A stretch of DNA of 64,000 nucleotides, from the NCBI GenBank assembly GCA_030765065.1, contig CM060990.1, positions 11,035,501-11,099,500 on the forward strand, read 5' to 3'. The stretch's first letter is position 1. Every line of letters starts with the position of its first letter. Origin of the DNA: Deroplatys truncata (Eukaryota > Arthropoda > Insecta > Mantodea > Mantidae). The translations under genes and the position numbers were made by a program. This document shows, one piece after another, positions 24,510 to 35,345 of the stretch. A model generated the notes under the pieces. That model did no database searches, was not told where the DNA came from, and worked only from the letters and a program-made list of their open reading frames with translations.

Positions 24510-25180
24510 ATAACAAGAAATGCACATGCACAAATCACCAAAAAGCTCAAGGTTTTAACCCCAGATCACATGAACATGTAATATTCAACAGTTTAATCCA
24601 CAGATTAATAAATACCTCTCTTAAGGAAATAGAATACAAAACGGAATAGAAATAGATCATAACAACAGCAGAATGGCCTCAATGAATGCCTACTAGACAA
24701 GAAGATCAGGAAGTTCACCAGAGAAAAACAAATGAGACAGATTATCACTCTCGCACCAACTGAAGAAAAGTGCAGATGTAAGAGAATTACTTTCCACCCT
24801 TGAGCCTTCCACAAATTCCAGAAAACATTCAAGAAATATAATATAACCCTGGCACCATACAATAGATTCAGCACAGAAAAGATGTTAAATCTAGTACAAC
24901 TAACATTATCCCAAAAGAAAAGAAACAAGGTATATATCAAATCAACAACCAATATTGTGATAAGATATACATAGGAAATGGGGGAACATAGGAAATGGAT
25001 TAATGGAACAGCACTGCAGTATTAGATACAAGCATTGGAAAAGTCTGCAGTAGCTAACCATTTTCGAGAACAGAACCACACAAAAGAAAAAAGGCAAAAT
25101 TACTTAAGCTCATCAAGAGACTGTTAGAACTAAACTTGTGGGAGAAAGTATACATTAAAAAGTTACAAGAATAAGTAACG
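24510..25180 (+). pseudogene. Penelope-like element fragment with GIY-YIG endonuclease
   Basis: FNSLIHRLINTSLKEIEYKT (about 24574-24640) matches the thumb region of a Neptune-like PLE reverse transcriptase. RKFTREKQMRQIITLAP follows at about 24702. Then come KKYNITLAPYNRFSTEKM (about 24828-24880) and, after a frame change, GIYQINNQYCDKIYIG (about 24931-24978). The last is the GIY-YIG core with its Cys-containing linker. A C-terminal piece resembling LLKLIKRLLELNLWEKVYI is near 25100-25160. Stops and shifts show a dead copy truncated at its 5' end. It belongs to the same broad group as 1990-2850. Confidence 0.7.
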
Positions 25181-25670
25181 AATTTAACATACTACCTGGG
25201 AGAGATCTCATCATGAAGTTCATTGACCAGTCAATCACACTCTTTTGGCTTGCTTGCAAACTTCCACCAAATACAATTTTTGACATAAATAATATATTGG
25301 GCTAGATAGAAAAGGTTGGCCCCCCCTTGAGGCAGACACTTCCTGCTATGTCTCTTCCACTTTTGTTAAAGCAAAACAGGAAAATAAACACAAGTGTATT
25401 CCCTTCCACAGTTGACATTTATTTGTACCCCTTGCCATGTGTCTACTTTAAGCAGTAGTCAGAATGCTTGTGAATGGTGCATTTTTCACATACTCCTGAA
25501 GTCTGGTGCCAATCTTTGTCTGCCTAGGATCAACCCTCTGCATGCAAGGATAGCATGTACATCATCGACTGATGCAGTGTTACCTTGCTTGTGAGTGGGC
25601 TGTTTGCCACAATATCTGTGAGCTTTGCAGTTATGTTAACTAAAATGGCTTGTTCTTTCGAGTTTAATAC
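25181..25670. other. no recognised gene
   Basis: Short spacer between the PLE relic and the LTR element. It contains weak ORFs on both strands without motifs. Confidence 0.4.
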
Positions 25671-26191
25671 TGCGATGCAGCGGATATGGCCCAAGGTTAT
25701 TGGGAGGTCGGCGCGGGCAGTAGGACATAAACAAAGATAAGCTGCGCTAAACACTAGAAGCACTATCGACATATCACCAGAATCTTCTGGAAGGTTCCTT
25801 CCCCTGCCTCCAGATCATGTATCTAGAAAGTTATAGAATGTTCTGTGGAAGATTCCATTGGCTATAGAATGAGCGAGCGTTGTCGCGAGTGAGAGTTAAT
25901 TAGTCAGTCAGTGAATAAATTTGTTAGCGAGTGCGTTCGTGGTGTGACGAAAAGGCTTCTTCTCCGAACAGTTTGTGACGACTACTGTGACGTGCAGTGA
26001 GTGCTGCTTCCGCGAGATATTGGAGAAGTCTTGTGTTCGACTCCACAGCGAGTGAACCATCCGGAAGAGGTGGCTACTCGTGCGTATTTAATTACGCCGC
26101 TACGTCACGAAGAATGTGAAGTGATAGTGAAAACTAACTGAAGTGACAGTGAGAACTTATAAAATGACAGTTAAAAACTGTCAAAGTCACC
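25671..26191 (+). repeat. 5' LTR
   Basis: Starts TGCGATGCAG and ends GTCAAAGTCACC just before the primer-binding site. It aligns along its length with 27523-28065. Its TATA-like element is mutated (CTATAGAAT at about 25862), whereas the 3' LTR keeps TATAAAAG. Confidence 0.85.
25780..25855 (+). promoter_or_regulatory. heat-shock-element clusters in the 5' LTR
   Basis: GAA at 25780, TTC at 25785, GAA at 25790 and TTC at 25795 alternate at exact 5-bp spacing, the canonical nGAAnnTTCn array bound by HSF trimers. A second cluster (GAA 25826, GAA 25836, TTC 25841, GAA 25848, TTC 25853) ends just upstream of the TATA position near 25863. HSE clusters immediately upstream of TATA are typical of hsp genes. 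Activity is inferred. Confidence 0.6.
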
Positions 26192-26192
26192 C

Positions 26193-26210
26193 TGGTGTCA
26201 GAAGTGGGAT
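26193..26210 (+). other. primer-binding site, tRNA-Leu(CAA) type
   Basis: TGGTGTCAGAAGTGGGAT is exactly complementary to the 3' end of animal tRNA-Leu(CAA) including CCA (ATCCCACTTCTGACACCA, from general knowledge). It lies one base after the LTR end, as expected for priming minus-strand DNA synthesis. Confidence 0.75.
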
Positions 26211-26222
26211 CTAAAAGTCACG

Positions 26223-26830
26223 ATGGTGGAAATGCTTATACAAATTTTAAAGTCAAGTGAAGACCATAACATCCGAAATGGAGAGAATAACTTCCAGAAT
26301 GAGAAAAAGAAGATGAAAGTGGAATCTGGGATGAAGAAGATGGGAAAAGAAATGAACAGTGTTAAGGAAGAAATCAAGAACGAAACGGAGAAAATGAAAT
26401 CCGAACTTGGCCAAGATATTGAGAACGAAACGGAGAAAATGAGATCCGAAGTCAGCTTTGGGATCGACTCTTAAAATCAGAGATAAATGTTACGGTGAAA
26501 GACATGAAAGGCGATATTGCAAAAGAGTGGGAAGAAATTAAATCTGACACGGATGGTAAAATTAATGGAAGAACGTTTAGATCAGCAAGAAAAACGGCTC
26601 TAGGGGCAGACGAAAGAAAACGGGATGATAGAAACCACAATGGACGAACGTCCGAATCAGTAGGCAGAGGAAAGCAAGGGGATAATGGACACTGCAGTGG
26701 AGTAGCTGTGGCGCGAGCTGGAAGCCAAGGTTTGTGCCGAAGGTGTAGAGCGTCCCACAGTTACGAATCGCCTAATAGAAAATATGAAGCCACCGATCTT
26801 CAACGGTACTCCGTCCTGAGGCGATGTTGC
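26223..26830 (+). pseudogene. gag N-terminal remnant of the Gypsy element
   Basis: The first frame (26223-26474) is a Lys/Glu-rich coiled coil with repeated KNETEKMKSEL-type segments, as in arthropod Gypsy gag proteins. After a frameshift it continues with DMKGDIAKEWEEIKSD. In another frame, near 26757-26817, RLIENMKPPIFNGTPS resembles the KPPxFDGxxSW block that opens the gag core. The frame then stops, and capsid and nucleocapsid parts are missing. The ATG at 26223 is 12 bp after the primer-binding site and is a plausible original start. Confidence 0.65.
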
Positions 26831-26929
26831 TTCCAGTTGCCGACCTATAAGAGCTATGAGGTCCATTAGGACTCCCTGGTGGTAATGAACGGTGTGTGAA
26901 AGAGAATTTCGGAGTCTCCAGACAGGAAA

Positions 26930-27490
26930 ACCAGGGTGGAACAGCTGGTGCTACCGAGGAGTAAGGTGAAGGAAGCCCTCGAGGAAACCCATGCTGTTAC
27001 TACCAGAGGGTACCTGAGTGTAAATCAGACCATGAAGAAACTACTTCGCCAATTTTTTTGGTTGCATCTTCGAAGCGACAGGGGCAACAATGCAACATCT
27101 GCGCGATAGGCCCTGGGCTCCAGTCACACAGTCGGTGTCGAATGCAAATTGAAAATGTCGGGACGCCAACGGACAATCTGGAAGACAACCATCACCTTGT
27201 CAGGAGACACCTGAGCGCTAGTAAGTGACCAAATGAAGGCGCCCTATGATACTCTGGCGAACAGTGCCGGATTCTAGGAAAGCGGCCTCTATCGTCCAGC
27301 GAGGACTAAAGCGAAGTCGTCGAAACTGCAAAGTTTCTGGTAGGACCCGTGTAAGGCATCGACATATCACACATACCATACCCGTATTGAGGTACACCGC
27401 ACCACCAGCACCGCTATCACCAACGTGGCATGCCGCATTCAACGTCAACCCTAAAAAAGCTGATGGTGGTGCATCTTGATAGGCTTGCCC
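26930..27490 (+). pseudogene. integrase remnants of the Gypsy element
   Basis: RVEQLVLPRSKVKEALEETH, then VTTRGYLSVNQTMKKLLRQF and FWLHLRSD (about 26932-27080) match the zinc-binding N-terminal domain of Gypsy integrases, where His residues should alternate. Near 27285-27330 LYRPARTKAKSSKLQSFW and at about 27461-27485 VVHLDRLAPYPGP match the C-terminal chromodomain-like end seen in arthropod Gypsy polyproteins. The catalytic core between them is deleted or unrecognisable. Multiple stops are present. Confidence 0.65.
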
Positions 27491-27509
27491 CATATCCCGG
27501 ACCAGCTTT

Positions 27510-27519
27510 GAGAAGAGAG
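27510..27519 (+). other. polypurine tract
   Basis: GAGAAGAGAG lies three bases before the 3' LTR start TGTGACGCAG, the normal place for the plus-strand primer. Confidence 0.6.
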
Positions 27520-27522
27520 CTG

Positions 27523-28065
27523 TGTGACGCAGTGGCTATGGTCCAAAGTTATCGGGAGGTCGGCGTCGGGCATTCGGACATAAACAAAGATTAATCACGC
27601 TATTGGCCAGCGTAAACACAGGAAGCGCTAACGACAGATCACCAGAATCTTCTACAAGGTTTCTTCCCCCGCTTCCAAATCATCTGTCTAGAAGGTTATA
27701 GAATGTTCTGTGGAAGATTCCGTTGACTATAAAAGCGAACGTTCTCGCGAGTGAGAGTCAAGTCAGTGAGTGAATAAGCGAGTTAGCGGGTGCATTTGTG
27801 ATGCGACGAAAAGTGCTGCTTTCCGAGGGACTTTGTGATGACTGCTGTGACTGCAGTGAGTGCTGCTTCCGCGAGATATCGGAGAATCTTGTGCTCGGCT
27901 CCCCAGCGAGTGAACCGTCCAGAAGAAGTGGCTACGTCGGGCCTATTTCATTACACCTACGTCAAAGGGTAAGTGAAGTGATAGTGAAAATTAAGCGAAG
28001 TGACAGTCAGTAGATGAACTAGATTGCATTACCGAAGTGACAGTTAAAAACCAGTCAAAGTCGCA
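27523..28065 (+). repeat. 3' LTR
   Basis: Begins TGTGACGCAG and ends GTCAAAGTCGCA. It carries TATAAAAG at 27728-27735 preceded by the second HSE cluster (GAA 27681, GAA 27691, TTC 27696, GAA 27703, TTC 27708). The first HSE cluster is decayed (two of four units changed). Downstream of TATA, GTTCTCGCGAGTGAGAGTCA is shared with the 5' LTR. Confidence 0.85.
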
Positions 28066-28349
28066 ATATCAACACCAAAAACTTAAGTTTCATTTATTCT
28101 TAAACGAATACTCGTTATCAACATAAACTTCAAGCAAAAGCCGTGTTTAACAACCAAAGCTATTTATTTCTCAGAATGATGCTCCAAAGGAATTGATGCT
28201 TAAAGCACAGATGGCTTAAGGGTTGCAGTACTTCATTCTTAATGCTGCTTGAAGTTTGGTGCAGAATAGTCATCGAGGAATTTCCAAAATAGGAAGCTTT
28301 GAAGCTGAAACTATAGGGAAAGCACGAACGAAAAGCCACATCAAAAATG

Positions 28350-31300
28350 CAGAAATGTTTCATTAATTAGGAGCAAGCAGTCCTGAACACTGTATGCCTG
28401 AAATCTCTTGGTGCAAGCAATAAAACAATGAAATGTTGCTCATATTAGTTAGGATCAAGAAGTGTTCAACACTGTGCCTGATACCCCTTGGTGCGAGCAA
28501 TAAAACAATGAAATGTTGCTCATATAATTTAGGAGCAAGCAGTACTCAACACTGTGTGGCTGATGCCTCCTGATGCAAGTAATAAAACAATAAAATATTG
28601 CTACATAAGTTAAGAGCAAGCAGTGCTCGACACTGTGTGACTGATACCTCTTGGTTTAAGCTATAAAACAATGAAATTTTGCACACATTATTTAGAAGCA
28701 AGCAGTGTTCAACACGTGTGACTGATACCTATTAGTGCAAGCAATAAAACAATGAAATGTTGCTCATATAAATTAGGATCAGGAAGTGTTGAACATTGTG
28801 TGGTTGGTACTTTTTGGTGCAAACAATAAAACCATGAAATGTTGCTCACATTAGTTAGGATCAAGCAGTATTCAGCACTGTGTGCCTGATACCTCTTGCT
28901 GCAAGGAATAAACCAATGAAATGTTGCTCATATCAATTAGGAGCAACCAGTGTCCAACACTGTGTGCCTGATACCTCTTGCTGCAAGGAATAAACCAATG
29001 AAATGTTGCTCATATCAATTAGGAGCAAGCAGTGTCCAACACTGTGTGCCTGATACCTCTTGCTGCAAGGAATAAACCAATGAAATGTTGCTCATATCAA
29101 TTAGGAGCAAGCAGTGTCCAACACTGTGTGCCTGATACCTCTTGCTGCAAGGAATAAACCAATGAAATGTTGCTCATATCAATTAGGAGCAAGCAGTGTC
29201 CAACACTGTGTAGGTACCTGATACCGCTTGGTGCAAGCAATAAACCAAAGAAATGTTGCTCATATCAATTAGGATCAAGCAGCATTCCACACCGTGTGCA
29301 TGATACCTCTTGGTGCAAGCAAAAAAGCAATACAGTATTGCTCATATTAATTAGGATCAAACAGTGTCCAACACTGTGTGTCTGATAACCCTTGTTGCAG
29401 GCAATAAAATAATGGTCATATTAATTAGCATAAAACACTTCAGTTTTGTGTACCTGATAGCCCTTGTTGCACGCAATAAAACATGGTCAAATTAATTAGC
29501 ATAAAGCAGTGTTCAACATTTTGTGCCTGATAGCCCTTGTTGCACGCAATAAAACATGGTCATATTAATTAGCATAAAGCAGTGTTCAACATTGTGTACC
29601 TGATAGCCCTTGTTGCACGCAATGAAATATGGACATATTAATTAGCATAAAGCACTGTTCAACATTTTGTGCCTGATAGCCCTTGTTGCACGCAATAAAA
29701 CATGGTCATATTAATTAGCATAAAGCAGTGTTCAACATTGTGTACCTGATAGCCCCTGTTGCACGCAATGAAATATGGACATATTAATTAGCATAAAGCA
29801 CTGTTCAACATTTTGTGCCTGATAGCCCTTGTTGCACGCAATAAAACATGGTCATATTAATTAGCATAAAGCAGTGTTCAACATTGTGTACCTGATAGCC
29901 CTTGTTGCACGCAACAAAACATGGTCATATTAATTAGCATAAAGCAGTGTTCAACATTGTGTACCTGATAGCCCTTGTTGCACGCAATAAAACATGGTCA
30001 TATTAATTAGCATAAAGCAATGTTCAACATTGTGTGCCTGATACCCCTTGTTGCAAGCACTAAACCAATGAAATGTTGCTCATATCAACTAGGATCAAGT
30101 AGTGTTTAAAATTGTGTGCCTGATACCCTTGTTGCAAGCACTAAACCAATGAAATGTTGATCATATCAATGAGAATCAAGCAGTGTTCAACATTGTATGC
30201 CTGATACCCTTGTTGCAAGCACTAAACCAATGAAATGTTGCTCATATCAATGAAAATCAAGCAGTTTTCAACATTGTGTGCCTGATACCCCTTGTTGCAA
30301 GCACTAAACCAATGAAATGTTGATCATATCAATGAGAATCAATCAGTGTTCAACATTGTGTGCCTGATACCCCTTGTTGCAAGCACTAAACCAATGAAAT
30401 GTTGCTCATATCAATGAGAATCAATCAGTGTTCAACATTGTGTGCCTGATACCCCTTGTTGCAAGCACTAAACCAATGAAATGTTGCTCATATCAATGAG
30501 AATCAAGCAGTGTTCAACATTGTGTGCCTGATACCCCTTTTTGCAAGCACTAAACCAATGAAAAGTTGCTCATATCAATGAGAATCAAGCAGTGTTCAAC
30601 ATTGTGTGCCTGATACCCCTTTTTGCAAGCACTAAACCAATGAAAAGTTGCTCATATCAATGAGAATCAAGCAGTGTTCAACATTGTGTGCCTGATACCC
30701 CTTGTTGCAAGCACTAAACCAATGAAATGTTGCTCATATCAATGAGAATCAAGCAGTGTTTAGCATTTTGTGCCTGATACCCTTGTTGCAAGCACTAAAG
30801 CAATGAAATGTTGCTCATATCAATGAGAATCAAGCAGTGTTCAACATTGTGTGCCTGATAGCCCTTGTTGCACGCAATAAAATAGTGGTCATATTAATTA
30901 GCATAAAGCACTGTTCAAAATTTGTGTGCCTGATACCCCTTGTTGCAAGCACTAAACCAATGAAATCTTGCTCATATCAATGAGAATCAAGCAGTGTTCA
31001 ACATTGTGTGCCTGATACCCCTTGTTGCAAGCACTAAACCAATGAAATGTTGCGCATATCAATTAAGATCAAGCAGTGTTCAACATTGTGTGCCTGATAC
31101 CCCTTTTTGCAAGCACTAAACCAATGAAAATTTGCTCATATCAATGAGAATCAAGCAGTGTTCAACATTGTGTGCCTGATACCCCTTGTTGCAAGCACTA
31201 AAGCAATGAAATCTTGCTCATATCAATGAGAATCAAGCAGTGTTCAACATTGTGTGCCTGATACCCCTTGTTGCAAGCACTAAACCAATGAAATGTTGCT

Positions 31301-34300
31301 CATATCAATTAGGAGCAAGCAGTGTCCAACACTGTGTAGGTACCTGATACCGCTTGGTGCAAGCAATAGACCAAAGAAATGTTGCTCATATCAATTAGGA
31401 TCAAGCAGCATTCCACACCGTGTGCATGATACCTCTTGGTGCAAGCAAAAAAGCAATACAGTATTGCTCATATTAATTAGGATCAAACAGTGTCCAACAC
31501 TGTGTGTCGATAACCCTTGTTGCAGGCAATAAAATAGTGGTCATATTAATTAGCATAAAACACTGTTCAGTGTTGTGTACCTGATAGCCCTTGTTGCACG
31601 CAATAAAACATGGTCAAATTAATTAGCATAAAGCAGTGTTCAACATTTTGTGCCTGATAGCCCTTGTTGCACGCAATAAAACATGGTCATATTAATTAGC
31701 ATAAAGCAGTGTTCAACATTGTGTACCTGATACCCCTTGTTGCAAGCACTAAACCAATGAAATGTTGCTCATATCAATGAGAATCAAGCAGTGTTTAGCA
31801 TTTTGTGCCTGATACCCTTGTTGCAAGCACTAAACCAATGAAATGTTGCTCATATCAATGAGAATCAAGCAGTGTTCAACATGTGTGCCTGATAGCCCTT
31901 GTTGCACGCAATAAAATAGTGGTCATATTAATTAGCATAAAGCACTGTTCAACATTGTGTGCCTGATACCCCTTGTTGCAAGCACTAAACCAATGAAATC
32001 TTGCTCATATCAATGAGAATCAAGCAGTGTTCAACATTGTGTGCCTGATATGGTCATCGCAGCCTTCGGATCCCCAAGCGGCGACCTTTGTGCAGTAGCC
32101 AAACACTTGTTCCCTACCCTCCCTAACCGCAAGCACCATAAAATCTTAACAACGCATTGCTTTGGTGGAGTTGGAGAAAGGACCACGTGTTGTGTTTAAG
32201 GGATGGGAAGACCCTACTAATCGTTTACTGATGGGTTTATGGTCAGGCTTCAAAGCTTTCCGTTCGCTTTGAGGCCGGTTGGGGAAAGGATGCCCGCGAC
32301 TAGTTTACCCCTTGTTGCAAGCACTAAACCAATGAAATGTTGCTCTTATCAATTAAGATCAAGCAGTGTTCAACATTGTGTGCCTGATACCCCTTTTTGC
32401 AAGCACTAAACCAATGAAAATTTGCTCATATCAATGAGAATCAAGCAGTGTTCAACATTGTGTGCCTGATACCCCTTGTTGCAAGCACTAAACCAATGAA
32501 ATCTTGCTCATATCAATGAGAATCAAGCAGTGTTCAACATTGTGTGCCTGATACCCCTTGTTGCAAGCACTAAACCAATGAAATGTTGCTCATATCAATT
32601 AGGAGCAAGCAGTGTCCAACACTGTGTAGGTACCTGATACCTCTTGGTGCAAGCAAAAAAGCAATACAGTATTGCTCATATTAATTAGGATCAAACAGTG
32701 TCCAACACTGTGTGTCGATAACCCTTGTTGCAGGCAATAAAATAGTGGTCATATTAATTAGCATAAAACACTGTTCAGTGTTGTGTACCTGATAGCCCTT
32801 GTTGCACGCAATAAAACATGGTCAAATTAATTAGCATAAAGCAGTGTTCAACATTGTGTACCTGATAGCCCTTGTTGCACGCAATGAAATATGGACATAT
32901 TAATTAGCATAAAGCACTGTTCAACATTTTGTGCCTGATAGCCCTTGTTGCACGCAATAAAACATGGTCATATTAATTAGCATAAAGCAGTGTTCAACAT
33001 TGTGTACCGGATAGCCCCTGTTGCACGCAATGAAATATGGACATATTAATTAGCATAAAGCACTGTTCAACATTTTGTGCCTGATAGCCCTTGTTGCACG
33101 CAACAAAACATGGTCATATTAATTAGCATAAAGCAGTGTTCAACATTGTGTACCTGATAGCCCTTGTTGCACGCAATAAAACATGGTCATATTAATTAGC
33201 ATAAAGCAATGCTCAACATTGTGTGCCTGATAGCCCTTGTTGCACGATATAAAATAGTGGTCATATTAATTAGCATAAAGCAGTGTTTAACATTTTGTGC
33301 CTGATACCCCTTGTTGCAAGCACTAAACCAATGAAATGTTGCTCATATCAACTAGGATCAAGTAGTGTTTAAAATTGTGTGCCTGATACCCTTGTTGCAA
33401 GCACTAAACCAATGAAATGTTGATCATATCAATGAGAATCAAGCAGTGTTCAACATTGTGTGCCTGATACCCCTTGTTGCAAGCACTAAACCAATGAAAT
33501 GTTGCTCATATCAATTAAGATCAAGCAGTGTTCAACATTGTGTGCCTGATACCCCTTTTTGCAAGCACTAAACCAATGAAAATTTGCTCATATCAATGAG
33601 AATCAAGCCGTGTTCAACATTGTGTGCCTGATACCCCTTGTTGCAAGCACTAAACCAATGAAATGTTGCTCATATCAATGAGAATCAAGCAGTGTTTAGC
33701 ATTTTGTGCCTGATACCCTTGTTGCAAGCACTAAACCAATGAAATGTTGCTCATATCAATGAGAATCAAGCAGTGTTCAACATTGTGTGCCTGATAGCCC
33801 TTGTTGCACGCAATAAAATAGTGGTCATATTAATTAGCATAAAGCACTGTTTAACATTGTGTGCCTGATACCCCTTGTTGCAAGCACTAAACCAATGAAA
33901 TCTTGCTCATATCAATGAGAATCAAGCAGTGTTCAACAATGTGTGCCTGATACCCCTTTTTGCAAGCACTAAACCAATGAAATGTTGCTCATATCAATTA
34001 AGATCAAGCAGTGTTCAACATTTTGTGCCTGATAACCCTTGTTGCAGGCAATAAAATAGTGGTCATATTAATTAGCATAAAGCAGTATTCAACATTGTCT
34101 GCCTGATACCCCTTGTTGCACGCAATAAAACTGGACATATTAATTAGCATAAAGCAGTGTTCAACATTGTGTGCCTGATACCCCTTGTTGCACGCAATAA
34201 AAATGGTCATATTAATTAGCATAAAGCAGTGTTCAACATTGTGTGCCTGATACCCCTTGTTGCACGCAATAAAACTGGACATATTAATTAGCATAAAGCA

Positions 34301-34487
34301 GTGTTCAACATTGTCTGCCTGATACCCCTTGTTGCACGCAATAAAACTGGACATATTAATTAGCATAAAGCAGTGTTCAACATTGTGTGCCTGATACCCC
34401 TTGTTGCACGCAACAAAACATGGTCATATTAATTAGCATAAAGCAGTGTTCAACATTGTGTGCCTGATATCTCTTGGTGCAAGCCAA
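28350..34487 (+). repeat. satellite array with 82-bp and 73-bp unit classes
   Basis: About 75 head-to-tail units share GCAGTGTTCAACATTGTG, then GCCTGATACCCCTTGTTGCA. Class A units are about 82 bp and contain CCAATGAAATGTTGCTCATATCAA. Class B units are about 73 bp, lack about 9 bp of that part and read ACATGGTCATATTAATTAGC. Classes occur in blocks: A at the start, B from about 29400, A from about 30040, then mixtures, with B at the end. A block of several units at 29167 recurs at 31293 and again, shortened, near 32588. Short ORFs on both strands within the array are by-products of the periodicity. Confidence 0.95.
32051..32305. mobile_element. 255-bp insertion inside the satellite, TA-flanked
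   Basis: A satellite unit is interrupted after GTGCCTGATA and resumes at ACCCCTTGTTGC. The inserted DNA begins TGGTCATCGC and ends GCGACTAGTT, with TA on both sides where an intact unit has one TA. It is GC-richer than the array. Its ends are weakly similar in inverted orientation (GGTCATCGC against CTAGTCGCG). No coding capacity. Possibly a small MITE. Confidence 0.6.
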
Positions 34488-34886
34488 AGGCTGCGTGCTG
34501 AATAGCTGTCAGCAGCTGCAATGCAACTGTGTATACCTACGTGAAGATAGAGTATGTAAATAGATTTATGTTCTTATGCTGAAAAGTTGATCACGGCATT
34601 GAAGTTACGTATAGATTGGAATTGGACACTGAATCAACTAGCATGAAGTGTAAATTCATTTTCTTTCTCATGGTTTTGTAATGTCAGATGAAGACAGTAG
34701 AATACTGATGTGTTATGGTGCCATTTTTTTACTATTAAATGAAGTCATGCTAATTTGCAGTGTGCATTTCAAGTTTCTCTTAAAACAAAGAATCAAACAG
34801 AATTCAAGGCATTAAGTAATCTATAGTGTTATCAGATTTTCATTTTTTTTGGAAAATAATTATTTCTATTATTTGTTTATTTACCT
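34488..34886. other. no recognised gene
   Basis: AT-rich flank between the satellite and the SINE. Confidence 0.4.
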
Positions 34887-35345
34887 AACCGAAGCGAGAT
34901 ATCTCCGTGGTAACGTGTGAGGCTCGCATTCGGGAAGTCCCGCGGTCGATTCCGGTGGCCGCCCACTCTGATCATGGGTTTATCGCGGTTTTCCTCGGCT
35001 GGCGCCGGGAATGCTGAAGTGATGTATTCTACCACGGATTTCCTCTCTCCTCAATTTCCTCATTTCATTTTCCTTTTTCATGTTTCTGATTCACTTTGGG
35101 TCTGTGGTTCGGTCGGTGTCGGACAGATGGCGCACAGGCCTGCGAATTGGAACTTCTTCTCGACCCTACTAGAGGGAAGCCTGTCGAGCCCCCCCCCCTG
35201 CTGGGTCGTATTTCTCCAGTCCGTCTAGAGCGCCTTAATGTCCTCCGGTACCGCCCTAGAAAGCCGGTAGACGGCATGCTAGAATGCTGTCGGCCCCACC
35301 GAGGTTGTTCGGTAGTCGCCCTTCGGGGTTGACGCGCGTAAGTGG
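34887..35345 (+). mobile_element. tRNA-derived SINE, copy 1
   Basis: The head reads CCGAAGCGAGATATCTCCGTGGTAACGTGTGAGG then CGGTCGATTCCGG (degenerate B box). The body contains GGTGTCGGACAGATGGCGCA, a core also found inverted at about 36870-36890 and, diverged, near 50680. The tail is GC-rich with a run of nine C. Chance ORFs cover it on both strands. Confidence 0.65.

Larger units (their letters stand above)
25671..28065 (+). mobile_element. internally deleted Gypsy-type LTR retrotransposon
   Basis: Two direct repeats of about 520-540 bp flank a 1.3 kb interior. The interior starts with a tRNA primer-binding site and ends with a purine tract. It encodes only a gag N-terminal part joined to integrase remnants, so protease, reverse transcriptase and RNase H are gone. 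The LTRs differ at many sites (roughly 15% in the best-aligned part), so the copy is old. A target-site duplication is at best imperfect. A 6 kb satellite starts about 285 bp beyond the 3' LTR. Confidence 0.85.

Noticed and set aside
34004..34366. 120-residue ORF on the - strand with a 24-residue repeat
   Set aside because: It is the translation of 72-75 bp satellite units that happen to keep frame. No start context or homology, and neighbouring units break it.
28350..34487. Possible CRISPR-like or repeat-spacer array
   Set aside because: The whole unit is repeated with no unique spacers, and the context is eukaryotic.
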